Shown here piece after piece: positions 45,278 through 53,726 of a stretch of DNA of 64,000 nt. How positions within the stretch are numbered: position 1 is the stretch's first letter; each line of letters begins with the position of its first letter. Position numbers and translations under genes: made by a program. This DNA comes from Micromonospora okii. Lineage in GTDB: Bacteria; Actinomycetota; Actinomycetes; Mycobacteriales; Micromonosporaceae. The stretch spans positions 93,186 to 157,185 of the forward strand of contig NZ_BBZF01000017.1 in assembly GCF_020884795.1 (NCBI RefSeq). Direction: 5' to 3'. The notes beneath the pieces are model-generated. The model was not told the DNA's origin. It was given only the letters and a program-made list of their open reading frames with translations, and searched no databases.

Positions 45278-45320
45278 GCGTGAGGAGTGAGCCGGTTTTG
45301 CGAGCCCCGCGGTCGCGAAC
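45274..45320 (+). repeat. Dispersed repeat family 2, copy 2
   Basis: The element starts GTGAGCGTGAGGAGTGAG, contains GCGAGCCCCGCGGTCGCGAAC and fills the gap between tlpA and the NUDIX gene. Its TGA (45275-45277) is the stop codon of the tlpA-like gene. It matches the minus strand of copy 1 at 33769-33813, best at the two ends. Confidence 0.55.
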
Positions 45321-45332
45321 TGAGGTGGCACC

Positions 45333-46031
45333 GTGAGCGGCGCCGTCCCGGCCTGGATGGGTCCGCTGCTGGCCCGCGTCGGCAGCGCCCGCGTCGAGGA
45401 CTTCACCCGGCTCGCCACCCCCGCCAGCGGCGGCCGGGAGAGCGCCGTGCTGGTGCTGCTCGGCGAGGAACCCGGGGCCGGGCCCGACGTGCTGGTCCTT
45501 CAGCGCGCCGCGACGCTGCGCAACCACGCCGGGCAGCCGGCCTTCCCCGGCGGGGCGGCCGACCCCACCGACGCCGACTCCGCCGCCACCGCCCTGCGCG
45601 AGGCGAACGAGGAGGTCGACCTCGACCCGGCCAGCGTCACCGTCCTGGCCGAGCTGCCGAAGCTGTGGATCCCGGTCAGCGACTTCGTGGTGACCCCGGT
45701 GCTCGGCTGGTGGCACCGGCCCCACCCGGTGCACCCCCGGGAGCCCGCCGAGGTCGCGCACGTCGCCCGGCTGCCGGTCGCCGAGCTGGTCGACCCCGCG
45801 AACCGGATGCGCGTACGACATCCGAGCGGCTGGGTCGGCCCCGCCTTCTCGGTGCGCGGGATGCTGGTCTGGGGCTTCACCGCCGGCGTGCTCGCCACCC
45901 TGCTGGAGATGGGCGGCTGGGCCCGGCCCTGGCCGCGCGACCGGGTGGTGGACCTGCCGCCGACCGGGGCCACCCCGGCGCCCTCCGCCGGCACCGACTC
46001 CATCGACGAGATGGCCGGCCCGTCGACCTGA
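45333..46031 (+). CDS. NUDIX hydrolase, CoA pyrophosphatase type (NudL-like)
   Basis: This 232-residue protein has a NUDIX box GGAADPTDADSAATALREANEEVDLD (near 66-92) with the REANEEV catalytic helix, and the preceding LRNHAGQPAFPGG typical of the CoA-pyrophosphatase (NudL) group. It hydrolyses a nucleoside-diphosphate-linked substrate, probably CoA or a derivative. GTG 45333 has GAGGTGG upstream. Orthologous position: Rv3672c, between the thioredoxin and marP genes. Confidence 0.9.
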   Translation: MSGAVPAWMGPLLARVGSARVEDFTRLATPASGGRESAVLVLLGEEPGAGPDVLVLQRAATLRNHAGQPAFPGGAADPTDADSAATALREANEEVDLDPASVTVLAELPKLWIPVSDFVVTPVLGWWHRPHPVHPREPAEVAHVARLPVAELVDPANRMRVRHPSGWVGPAFSVRGMLVWGFTAGVLATLLEMGGWARPWPRDRVVDLPPTGATPAPSAGTDSIDEMAGPST

Positions 46032-46077
46032 CCGTCACGTTCCGCTAGCGCCGCTCCTCCGGCGGGCCCCGTGCCCG

Positions 46078-46089
46078 TACCCTGGGGGC
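46078..46089 (+). promoter_or_regulatory. Leaderless-type promoter of marP
   Basis: TACCCT (46078-46083) lies 6 bases before GTG 46090 with only G-rich sequence between them. Confidence 0.5.
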
Positions 46090-47268
46090 GTGTCCGCCGT
46101 GGATGTCGTCCTGCTCCTGCTCATGCTCGTGTTCGCGATCAGCGGATACCGGCAGGGGTTCGTCGTCGGGGTGCTGTCGTTCTCCGGCTTCTTCCTGGGG
46201 GCGCTGGTCGGCCTCCAGGCCGGCCCGCTGCTGGCCCGCCAGTTCACCGACAGCGGCACCCGGGTGCTGATCTCCCTGGTGGCGGTCTTCGGGCTGGCCG
46301 TGGTGGGGCAGGCGCTGGCCGGCTGGATCGGCTCCCACCTGCGCCAGACCATCACCAGCCACATCGGCCGGCGGGCCGACGACATCGGCGGCGCGCTCGT
46401 CTCGCTCCTCGCGGTGCTGCTGGTCGCCTGGCTGGTGGCCGTGCCGTTGGGCTCGTCGTCGCTGCCCTGGCTGGCCTCCTCGGTGCGCAACAGCGCCCTG
46501 CTCACCACAGTCGACCGGGTGCTGCCCGACCAGGCGCAGAAGCTCTCCACCGCGCTGCGGGACACCGTCGACACCAACGGCTTCCCCGATGTCTTCGGCG
46601 ACCTCGCGCCCACCCGGGCCCGGCAGGTCGAGCCGCCCGACCCGGCGCTGGCCGGCTCCGAGGTGGTGGCCGACGGCCGGCGCTCGGTGGTCAAGGTGCT
46701 GGGCTCCGCGCCGAGCTGCTCGCGCCGCATCGAGGGCTCCGGCTTCGTGTACGCGGACGACCGGGTGATGACCAACGCGCACGTGGTGGCCGGCACGCGC
46801 TCGGTGGCGGTCGAGCTGAACGGCGACCGGTACGACGGTGAGGTCGTCGTCTACGACCCGAACCGGGACCTGGCCGTGCTGCGGGTGCCGGGGCTGCCCG
46901 GCCCGTCCCTGCGCTTCGCCGCCGGCAACGCGGGCAGCGGGGCGGACGCGATCGTGCTGGGCTTCCCGCTCGACGGGCCGTACAACGCCCAGTCGGCGCG
47001 CGTGCGCGACGTCGACCGGATCACCGGCCCGGACATCTACGCCTCGGGCGACGTGACCCGAGAGGTCTACACGATCCGGGCGCTCGTCCGCAGCGGCAAC
47101 TCGGGCGGCCCACTGCTCTCCTCGAACGGCCTGGTGCTCGGGGTGATCTTCGCAGCGGCGGCGGACGACCCGAACACCGGCTTCGCGGTGACCGCGGCGG
47201 AGGCCCGGCCGGTGGCGCTGGCCGGTGCGGAGCGCACCCGGCCGGTCGGCACCGGCGCCTGCACGTAA
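46090..47268 (+). CDS. marP: MarP-like membrane serine protease
   Basis: This 392-residue protein has four N-terminal helices (CvpA/colicin V-like, about 1-130) and a periplasmic trypsin-like protease domain (about 190-385). The triad is His in VMTNAHVVAG, Asp in NRDLAVL and Ser in RSGNSGGPL. In M. tuberculosis MarP (Rv3671c) is needed for acid and oxidative stress resistance by processing cell-wall hydrolases. The cysteines in GSAPSCSRR and the terminal TGACT may form the redox disulfide known for MarP. The TAA stop belongs to a dispersed repeat. Confidence 0.92.
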   Translation: MSAVDVVLLLLMLVFAISGYRQGFVVGVLSFSGFFLGALVGLQAGPLLARQFTDSGTRVLISLVAVFGLAVVGQALAGWIGSHLRQTITSHIGRRADDIGGALVSLLAVLLVAWLVAVPLGSSSLPWLASSVRNSALLTTVDRVLPDQAQKLSTALRDTVDTNGFPDVFGDLAPTRARQVEPPDPALAGSEVVADGRRSVVKVLGSAPSCSRRIEGSGFVYADDRVMTNAHVVAGTRSVAVELNGDRYDGEVVVYDPNRDLAVLRVPGLPGPSLRFAAGNAGSGADAIVLGFPLDGPYNAQSARVRDVDRITGPDIYASGDVTREVYTIRALVRSGNSGGPLLSSNGLVLGVIFAAAADDPNTGFAVTAAEARPVALAGAERTRPVGTGACT

Positions 47269-47320
47269 GGAAGGGCACCCCGTCAACGCCTCCGGTAGAG
47301 AAGGGCGCCCCTCTCACGCG
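47264..47320 (+). repeat. Dispersed repeat family 1, copy C
   Basis: It begins GTAAGGAAGGGCACCCC, contains AACGCCTCCGGTAGAGAAG and ends near CCCCTCTCAC, closely matching copy A at 12194-12247. Its TAA (47266-47268) is the marP stop codon. Confidence 0.7.
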
Positions 47321-47346
47321 TACCGCCGGGCCGGGGGAGGGGGCGC

Positions 47347-48111
47347 TCACCCCGCCGGCGGGGCGGCGGGACGGGGCGGGGTGGCGGAGCCGGGCCGGGG
47401 GATGGTCCAGGTGCGGAACGCCGCCGCCGTGGCGGCCACCGTCGCCGCGCCGAGCAGCCACCCGGCGACCACGTCGCTGGTCCAGTGCACACCCAGCGCC
47501 ACCCGGCTGACCCCGGTCAGCCCGGCGAGCACGACGGCGGCGGCCCAGAGCGCCCACCGCGCGGCGGGGCGCTCCCGGGCGTACGGGAGGAAGACCACCA
47601 GCAGCACCCCGGCGGCCAGGGCGGCGTTCACCGCGTGCCCGGAGGGGAACGAGTAGCCGGCGGCGTGCGCCACCGGGTCGAGCAGGTCCGGCCGCTCCCG
47701 GCCGACCAGCAGCTTGAGCAGCGGGCTCAGCAGCCCGCCCACGGCCATCGTGGTGGCGGCCCACCAGGCCAGCCGTCGGGCGCGGCGGGAGAGCAGCCAC
47801 ACCACCACGGCGAGCACGGCCGCCCGCAGCGGCCAGGGGCCGAGGGTGTGGGTCCAGACGGTCATGAACGTCACCCAGCCGGGGTGGTCGAGGGCGTAGC
47901 CGTGCAGGGCGTCGGTGACCGAGGCGTCCAGCCGCCGCAGCGGCCCCCGGGCGTCCAGCAGCAGGACGAGTAGGGCGAACGGCACCAGCCCCAGGAGCAC
48001 CGCGACGACCGCCAGGGTGAGTCGCAGGCCCGGCGACCGGTCGGGGTCGAGCCGACGGGCCCGCCACGACGGGGACGCGGACGGGTGGGTGCGTCGGCCG
48101 GACGTGCTCAT
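47347..48111 (-). CDS. PAP2-family membrane phosphatase
   Basis: This 254-residue protein has six hydrophobic helices and the three PAP2 blocks: KLLVGRERPD, YSFPSGHAV and SRVALGVHWTSDV. The histidines in the second and third blocks form the active site facing outside. Likely substrates are undecaprenyl diphosphate or phosphatidate; the sequence does not decide. It lies 59 bp downstream of mycP on the same strand, so it could be cotranscribed with eccC and mycP. Confidence 0.9.
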   Translation of the reverse strand: MSTSGRRTHPSASPSWRARRLDPDRSPGLRLTLAVVAVLLGLVPFALLVLLLDARGPLRRLDASVTDALHGYALDHPGWVTFMTVWTHTLGPWPLRAAVLAVVVWLLSRRARRLAWWAATTMAVGGLLSPLLKLLVGRERPDLLDPVAHAAGYSFPSGHAVNAALAAGVLLVVFLPYARERPAARWALWAAAVVLAGLTGVSRVALGVHWTSDVVAGWLLGAATVAATAAAFRTWTIPRPGSATPPRPAAPPAG

Positions 48112-48170
48112 GCTCCCATGCCTACCCAGTGGAACGCCGGATCAGACCGGCCGGAATCGATCGACCCCGG

Positions 48171-49520
48171 TCAGCGGGGCCGCCGCCGGAAGCGCCGCAG
48201 CGTCAGCGCCGCCCCGACGCCGAGGGCGGCGAGGAGAGCCGTGCCGGCCCAGATCCGCTCCCGGCCGGTCTCGTCCCCGCCGCCGGCCGGCTGGGCCGTC
48301 CAGCGGGTGTGCTGGCGGGGGGCGGTGAAGCCGAGCGGGTCCGTGCCCGCGCCCTCGACCGGGTCGTCCCGCTGCGCGCCGGGGGCCGCGCCGAAGCCCA
48401 CCACACCGGGGGAGGAGCGGTCGTCGAGCGGGTTGTGATCCACCGGCGGCACGTCGGCGGTGAGGGCGGCGACGGGGTCGACCACGCCGTACCCGAAGCG
48501 GTCGTCGCGGCCGGCGGGCCCCAGGTCCCGGGCGGTGCTGATCAGGCGGTTGACCACCTCGCCGGCCGACATCTGCGGCCAGCGAGAGCGGATCAGGGCG
48601 GCGGTGGCGGCGACGAGCGGGGCGGCGAAGCTGGTGCCCTGCACCCGCCAGTACCCGCCGGGTCGGGCCCCGACCAGGCCGGTGGCCGGCGCGGTGAGGA
48701 CCGTCGTGGGGCCGGTGATCGAGCCGGGCCAGAGGTTGTCGCTGGCGCGCTCCAGGCCCGCGACGGCGATGACGCCCGGCTCCCGGGCGGGGTACCAGAC
48801 CGTCGTGTCGGAGGAGGCGGCCACGTTGCCGGTGCAGGCGACGACCACGACGTCGCGGGCGAACGCGTAGTCCAGCGCCGCCGCGAGGGCGGGGCTGTCA
48901 CCGCTGCCGCCGAGGGACAGGTTGACCACCCGAGCCCCGTTGTCCACGGCCCACCGCACGCCCTTGGCGACGATCAGCGCGTCGTCGTAGCGGTTCTCGC
49001 CGTCGAGGACCCGCACCGGGAGGATGCGGGCGTCCGGGGCGAGCCCCACCGCGCCCCGCCGGTCGTCGCTGCGCCCGGCGATCAGGCCGGCGACGGTGGT
49101 GCCGTGCCCGACCGGGTCCGGCCCCTCGCCGGTGCCCCCGTCGTCCACCAGGTCGATGCCGGGCAGCACCCGGCCCGCCAGGTCCGGGTGGGAACCGTCC
49201 ACCCCGGAGTCGACCACCGCGACGGTGACCCCGCGCCCGGTCGAGGTGCGCCACGCGGTCGACGCCCGCAGCTCGTCGAGCTGCCACTGCTCGTCGCGGG
49301 CCTGGTCGGCCCGCGCCGGGGTGTCGACCGGCGCGACCCGCCAGAGCGCCGGCGCGGCGGGCGGGGCGGCGACGGGGAGGGCGGGCGCGGCCAGGGCCGG
49401 GGGTGCGACCGGGCCGACGAGCGACACCGCGAGCGCCGCGACGCCGACGAGCGCGCGGCCGGTGGACCGTCGCGCCGTCGCCAGCCTGCCGTGCCGAACC
49501 CCTGTCACGTTCCCAGCCAT
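48171..49520 (-). CDS. mycP: Mycosin, type VII secretion subtilisin-like protease
   Basis: This 449-residue protein has an N-terminal signal (about 1-44), an S8 protease domain with Asp in VAVVDSGVDG (near 102), His in DPVGHGTTVAG and Ser in VQGTSFAAPLVA, a Pro-rich stretch and a C-terminal membrane helix (about 420-440) followed by RRFRRRPR. This is the mycosin layout: a membrane-anchored protease on the outer face that stabilises the ESX channel. It follows eccC by 88 bp. ATG 49520 is used; no strong ribosome binding site is visible. Confidence 0.92.
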   Translation of the reverse strand: MAGNVTGVRHGRLATARRSTGRALVGVAALAVSLVGPVAPPALAAPALPVAAPPAAPALWRVAPVDTPARADQARDEQWQLDELRASTAWRTSTGRGVTVAVVDSGVDGSHPDLAGRVLPGIDLVDDGGTGEGPDPVGHGTTVAGLIAGRSDDRRGAVGLAPDARILPVRVLDGENRYDDALIVAKGVRWAVDNGARVVNLSLGGSGDSPALAAALDYAFARDVVVVACTGNVAASSDTTVWYPAREPGVIAVAGLERASDNLWPGSITGPTTVLTAPATGLVGARPGGYWRVQGTSFAAPLVAATAALIRSRWPQMSAGEVVNRLISTARDLGPAGRDDRFGYGVVDPVAALTADVPPVDHNPLDDRSSPGVVGFGAAPGAQRDDPVEGAGTDPLGFTAPRQHTRWTAQPAGGGDETGRERIWAGTALLAALGVGAALTLRRFRRRPR

Positions 49521-49608
49521 TCATCGCGGCGGACATCTGCTGCTCGGAGATTACCGGTTTTCCACTGCGTCCCGTGGTAAACCGAAAGCCTGGCCACCGG
49601 GTCGCCCC

Positions 49609-52600
49609 CTACTGCGCCGGAAGATGTGCCAACTGGACGAGGCGTACCCCCTCGCGCCGGGTCACCAACCGTGCCCGCCCCGGCGGGAGCGGCCCGGGGC
49701 GTACCTGCCCCACCAGTGGCCCCTCCTCGGGGCTGCCGGCCATCACCAGGCCCGGGGTGGACAGTTCCTTCAACCGCTGGAGGAACTGGTCGTAGCCCCG
49801 GCCGGCCCCGCCGGCGCGGCGGGCCAGCACCAGGTGCAGGCCGATGTCCCGGGCCTGGGGGAGGTACTCCTCCAGCGCCCGCAGCGGGTTGGTCGGCCCG
49901 CTGGCCACCAGGTCGTAGTCGTCGACCAGCACGAACAGCTCCGGCCCCGACCACCACGACCGCGCCCGCAACTGCGCCGGGGTGACGTCCGCACCGGGCA
50001 GCCGGCGCTGCATGTACCCGGCGGCGGACTCGATCAGGTCGGCGGTGGGGGCGGCGGCGGTGCCGTAGCCGATCCGGTGCTCCGTCTCGATCGCGCCGAG
50101 CAGGCTGCGCCGGTAGTCCACCAGGATCACCCGCGCCTGCGCCGGGGTGAACCGGCCGACGATGGTCGCGGCCAGCGCCCGCAGGAACGACGACTTGCCG
50201 CACTCGGCATCGCCGAAGACCAGCAGGTGCGGCTCGGCGGCGAAGTCCAGCACCACCGGCCGCAGGTCCGCCTCGGCGATCCCGACCGGCAGCGCCAGCC
50301 CGGCCGTCGCGCTCAGGTCCAGCTCCGCGTACGGCAGCACCGGAGGCAGCAGCCGGACCGCGGGCGCCGCCGGCCCCGGCCACGCCCCGCCGACGGCCTC
50401 CACCAGGTCGGCGGTCCCGCCGTCCGGGCGCCCGGGGGCGTCGGGGTCGGGGTGGCCGCCGGAGAGCCGGGGCAGCGCGGTGAGGAAGTGCAGGCCGTCC
50501 TCGGTCATGCCCCGGCCGGGCGTCTTGTCCGGCACGGTCGCCGCCGACGCGCGGCGGACCAGCAGCGAGTCCGACGGGTCGCCGAGGCGCAGCTCCAGCC
50601 GGGAGCCGAACAGGTCCCGGATGGCCGGTCGGAAGTCCGTCCAGCGGATCGCGCTCGCCACCACGTGCACCCCGTACGACAGGCCCCGGGTGGCCAGCTC
50701 GGTGATCAGGGGCTCCAGGTCGTCGTACTCGCCGCGCAGCGTGCCCCAGCCGTCCACCACCAGGAACACGTCGCCGAACGGGTCGGTGGCCGGCTGGCCG
50801 GCGGCGGCGAGGGCCGCGCGGCGCTGCCGGTACGCGGCCATCGACTCCACCCCCAGCTCGGCGAAGCGGCGCTCCCGGTCGACCAGCACGGTGGCCACCT
50901 CCCCGACGGTGCGCCGCACGGAGGTCGGGTCGGCGCGGCCGGACACCCCGCCCACGTGCGGCAGGCCGCGCAGCGCGGCCAGCGCGCCGCCGCCGAAGTC
51001 CAGGCAGTACACCTGCGCCTCGACGGGGGTGTGGGTGAGCGCCAACGCGCAGACCAGGGTGCGCAGCAGGCCCGACTTGCCGCTCTGCGGCCCGCCGACC
51101 ACACCCACGTGCCCGGCCGACCCGCCGAGGGTGAGCCAGAGCAGGTCGCGGCGCTGCTCGAACGGCTTGTCGACCACGGCCACCGGCACCTGGAGCGCGC
51201 CGTGCAGCTCCGGGTTGGCGAAGGTCAGCCCGCGCGCCGGGTCGGTGCCCACCGGGCCGAGCAGGTCGTCCAGGGTGGGCGGGGCGTCCAGCGGCGGCAG
51301 CCAGACCTGGTGCGCCGGCGGGCCCTGCCCGGCCAGCCGGCCGACCAGCACGTCGAGCAGGCTGTCGGCGGCCGGCCCCTCCTCGGGCGTCGCCGTCAGC
51401 GCGCGGACGGCCGGCTCCGGCACGGGCACCAGGTGCGTGGAGAAGGCCAGCAGCCGGGGCGGGTCGGCACCGCCGGCCCCCGCCGCGCCGCCCCGGCGGC
51501 GCGCCGGCCCGGAGACGTACGCGGCCTTGAAGCGCGTCAGCGGCTCGGTGCCGAAACGCAGGTAGCCGTGCCCCGGCGAGCGGGGCAGCTCGTGGGCGTC
51601 CGGCACCCCGAGCACCGTCCGGGACTCCAGGGCCGAGAAGGTCCGCAACCCGATCCGGTACGACAGGTGGGTGTCCAGCCCGCGCAGCCGCCCCTCCTCC
51701 AGCCGCTGCGAGGCCAGCAGCAGGTGCACGCCGAGCGACCGGCCCAGCCGACCGATCTGCACGAACAGGTCGATGAAGTCCGGCTTCGCCGACAGCAGCT
51801 CGGAGAACTCGTCGCAGACCAGCAGCAGCGACGGCAGCGGGGCCAACGAAGCGCCGGCCGCCCGCGCGCGTTCGTAGTCGCGCAGGCTGGCGTAGTTTCC
51901 CGCGCGGCGCAGCAGCTCCTGGCGGCGGACCAGCTCGCCGTTGATCGCGTCGACCATCCGGTCGACCAGCGGCAGAGCGTCGGCCAGGTTGGTGATCACC
52001 GCGGCGGTGTGCGGCAGCCGGTCGAACGAGGCGAAGGTGGCCCCGCCCTTGAAGTCGACCAGGACGAAGTTGAGCTGCTCCGAGCTGTGCGTGGTGGCCA
52101 GCCCGAGGACGAGGGTGCGCAGCAGCTCGGACTTGCCGGAGCCGGTGGCCCCGATCAGCAGCCCGTGCGGGCCCATCCCGTCCTGGGCGGACTCCTTGAG
52201 GTCCAGCTCGATCGCCCCGCCGTCGGTGCCCACCCCGATCGGCACGCGCAGCCGGTCCCGGGCCGACCGGGGGGCCCAGCCCTGCTCGGCGGTGAAGCCC
52301 TCCGGGTCGCCGATGCCGAGCAGCTCGGGCAGGCCCAGCTCGGCGTTGACCGGGGCGTCCGGCCCGCGTACGGCGGTGGCGAGCCGCAGCGGGGCCAGCC
52401 GGCGGGCGACCGCCTCGGCGTCGGCCGGGTCGAGCCGGTCGGCGACGCCGACCTCGGCGTGCCCCTCGGCGGAGTGCGAGTGCAGCCCGCCGCCGCGCAC
52501 GTCGAGCAGGAGGGCGTACCGGTCGAGCAGCCGGGGCGGCGGGGTGTCCAGGTCGACGACGGTGACCGCGTCGACGCCGCCGTCGCCGACCAGGTCGGTG

Positions 52601-53625
52601 GCGCCGGTGAGGTCCCCGCCGTCGAGCACCACCACGACGTGCGGCCCGTCGGCGAGCGGGCCGGCGGGGCTGAACCGCGACCGGCTGGCCAGCACGTCGT
52701 CGAGGAGCCGCTCCAGCCCGGCGGCGGAGCTGGTGACGAGGCGGACGGGGCCGAGGGCGTCGGCGCGGGTGGGGTGGTGGGCGTGCGGCAGCCACTTGAC
52801 CCACTCCCACAGCGCCCGCCGCTCGGGGCCGGCGCAGACCGCGACGAGCAGCTCGTCCGGGGCGTGGAAGACCGCGAGCTGCGTGAGTACCGCGCGGGCC
52901 AGCGCCTGCGCGTCGGGCGAGCCGGTGCCGGGCCGGACCCGCCCGTCGGGCGGCTGGGGGGCCGGCTCGCCCCGCACGAAGACCCGGGCGAAGCTGCGCA
53001 GCGACAGCGCCACCGGCAGGTCGGGCACCACCGAGTACGCGTCGAGGAACCGGCGCAGCGCCCCCGCTGTCATCGGCTCCAGCTCCTCCAGCGGCCGGGT
53101 GACCGGGGGGACCAGCGGGGTGGCCAGGGTCTGCGGGCCGACGCCCACCCGCACCACGGCGAAGTCGGGATCGGCCGGCCGGCGCTCCCAGACCCGGTGG
53201 CTGTCCACAGTCGACCAGAGCCGGCCCGGGTCGGGGTGCCGGTAGTGCAGCCCCGCCCGCTGCCGCGCGGCGGTCTGCCGGACCCGGCGGCGCAGCGCGC
53301 CCAGGTGCCGCAGGTACTCCCGCCGGGCGGCCATCATCTCCGACTTCTTCGGGGTGCCGGAGGCGCTGCCCCACGAGGTCACCAGCATCGCCAGCGAGGA
53401 GAGCCCGAACATGCCCCCGACCACGTACGAGTACGCCCCGCCGCCCCGGCCGAACATCATCGCCATGGCGACCGTCCCGCCCAGCATGGGCAGCATCATC
53501 AGCGCCTGCTGCCAGCGGCCCCCGGTGACGGCGGGGATCTCCGGCGGCGCGTCGACGGGCAGCTCGCCCACCGGGATCTCCGGCGCGGGACGCCGGGGCG
53601 GTCGCTTGACGACGACAGTGGACAC
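49609..53625 (-). CDS. eccC: Type VII secretion ATPase EccC (fused EccCa-EccCb)
   Basis: This 1338-residue FtsK/SpoIIIE-type motor protein has two N-terminal helices (about 39-58 and 66-86) and three ATPase domains. Their P-loops are GATGSGKS (about 491), GGPQSGKS (about 845) and GDAECGKS (about 1140). The first has a matching Walker B (LLLVCDEFSELL), and the others have LVVDGWG and VLVDDYD. This corresponds to fused EccCa and EccCb, the substrate-recognising motor of ESX systems. GTG 53625 follows GGGGAGGG. It is divergent from eccD with 101 bp between them. No WXG100 substrate gene is adjacent. Confidence 0.95.
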   Translation of the reverse strand: MSTVVVKRPPRRPAPEIPVGELPVDAPPEIPAVTGGRWQQALMMLPMLGGTVAMAMMFGRGGGAYSYVVGGMFGLSSLAMLVTSWGSASGTPKKSEMMAARREYLRHLGALRRRVRQTAARQRAGLHYRHPDPGRLWSTVDSHRVWERRPADPDFAVVRVGVGPQTLATPLVPPVTRPLEELEPMTAGALRRFLDAYSVVPDLPVALSLRSFARVFVRGEPAPQPPDGRVRPGTGSPDAQALARAVLTQLAVFHAPDELLVAVCAGPERRALWEWVKWLPHAHHPTRADALGPVRLVTSSAAGLERLLDDVLASRSRFSPAGPLADGPHVVVVLDGGDLTGATDLVGDGGVDAVTVVDLDTPPPRLLDRYALLLDVRGGGLHSHSAEGHAEVGVADRLDPADAEAVARRLAPLRLATAVRGPDAPVNAELGLPELLGIGDPEGFTAEQGWAPRSARDRLRVPIGVGTDGGAIELDLKESAQDGMGPHGLLIGATGSGKSELLRTLVLGLATTHSSEQLNFVLVDFKGGATFASFDRLPHTAAVITNLADALPLVDRMVDAINGELVRRQELLRRAGNYASLRDYERARAAGASLAPLPSLLLVCDEFSELLSAKPDFIDLFVQIGRLGRSLGVHLLLASQRLEEGRLRGLDTHLSYRIGLRTFSALESRTVLGVPDAHELPRSPGHGYLRFGTEPLTRFKAAYVSGPARRRGGAAGAGGADPPRLLAFSTHLVPVPEPAVRALTATPEEGPAADSLLDVLVGRLAGQGPPAHQVWLPPLDAPPTLDDLLGPVGTDPARGLTFANPELHGALQVPVAVVDKPFEQRRDLLWLTLGGSAGHVGVVGGPQSGKSGLLRTLVCALALTHTPVEAQVYCLDFGGGALAALRGLPHVGGVSGRADPTSVRRTVGEVATVLVDRERRFAELGVESMAAYRQRRAALAAAGQPATDPFGDVFLVVDGWGTLRGEYDDLEPLITELATRGLSYGVHVVASAIRWTDFRPAIRDLFGSRLELRLGDPSDSLLVRRASAATVPDKTPGRGMTEDGLHFLTALPRLSGGHPDPDAPGRPDGGTADLVEAVGGAWPGPAAPAVRLLPPVLPYAELDLSATAGLALPVGIAEADLRPVVLDFAAEPHLLVFGDAECGKSSFLRALAATIVGRFTPAQARVILVDYRRSLLGAIETEHRIGYGTAAAPTADLIESAAGYMQRRLPGADVTPAQLRARSWWSGPELFVLVDDYDLVASGPTNPLRALEEYLPQARDIGLHLVLARRAGGAGRGYDQFLQRLKELSTPGLVMAGSPEEGPLVGQVRPGPLPPGRARLVTRREGVRLVQLAHLPAQ

Positions 53626-53726
53626 ACGCCCTCCCCAGAGCGCTCGGTAACCCGAGCCTGGCTCATCGTAGGTAAAGTCCTGTCGTTCCCGCAGCCACCG
53701 TTCCCCTTCGATAGGGAGAAGTGTCG
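53626..53726. promoter_or_regulatory. Divergent eccC/eccD promoter region
   Basis: A TAAAGT hexamer (near 53675) on the plus strand is a -10 candidate for eccD. AGGGAG before ATG 53727 and GGGGAGGG before GTG 53625 are the ribosome binding sites of the two genes. Confidence 0.45.
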
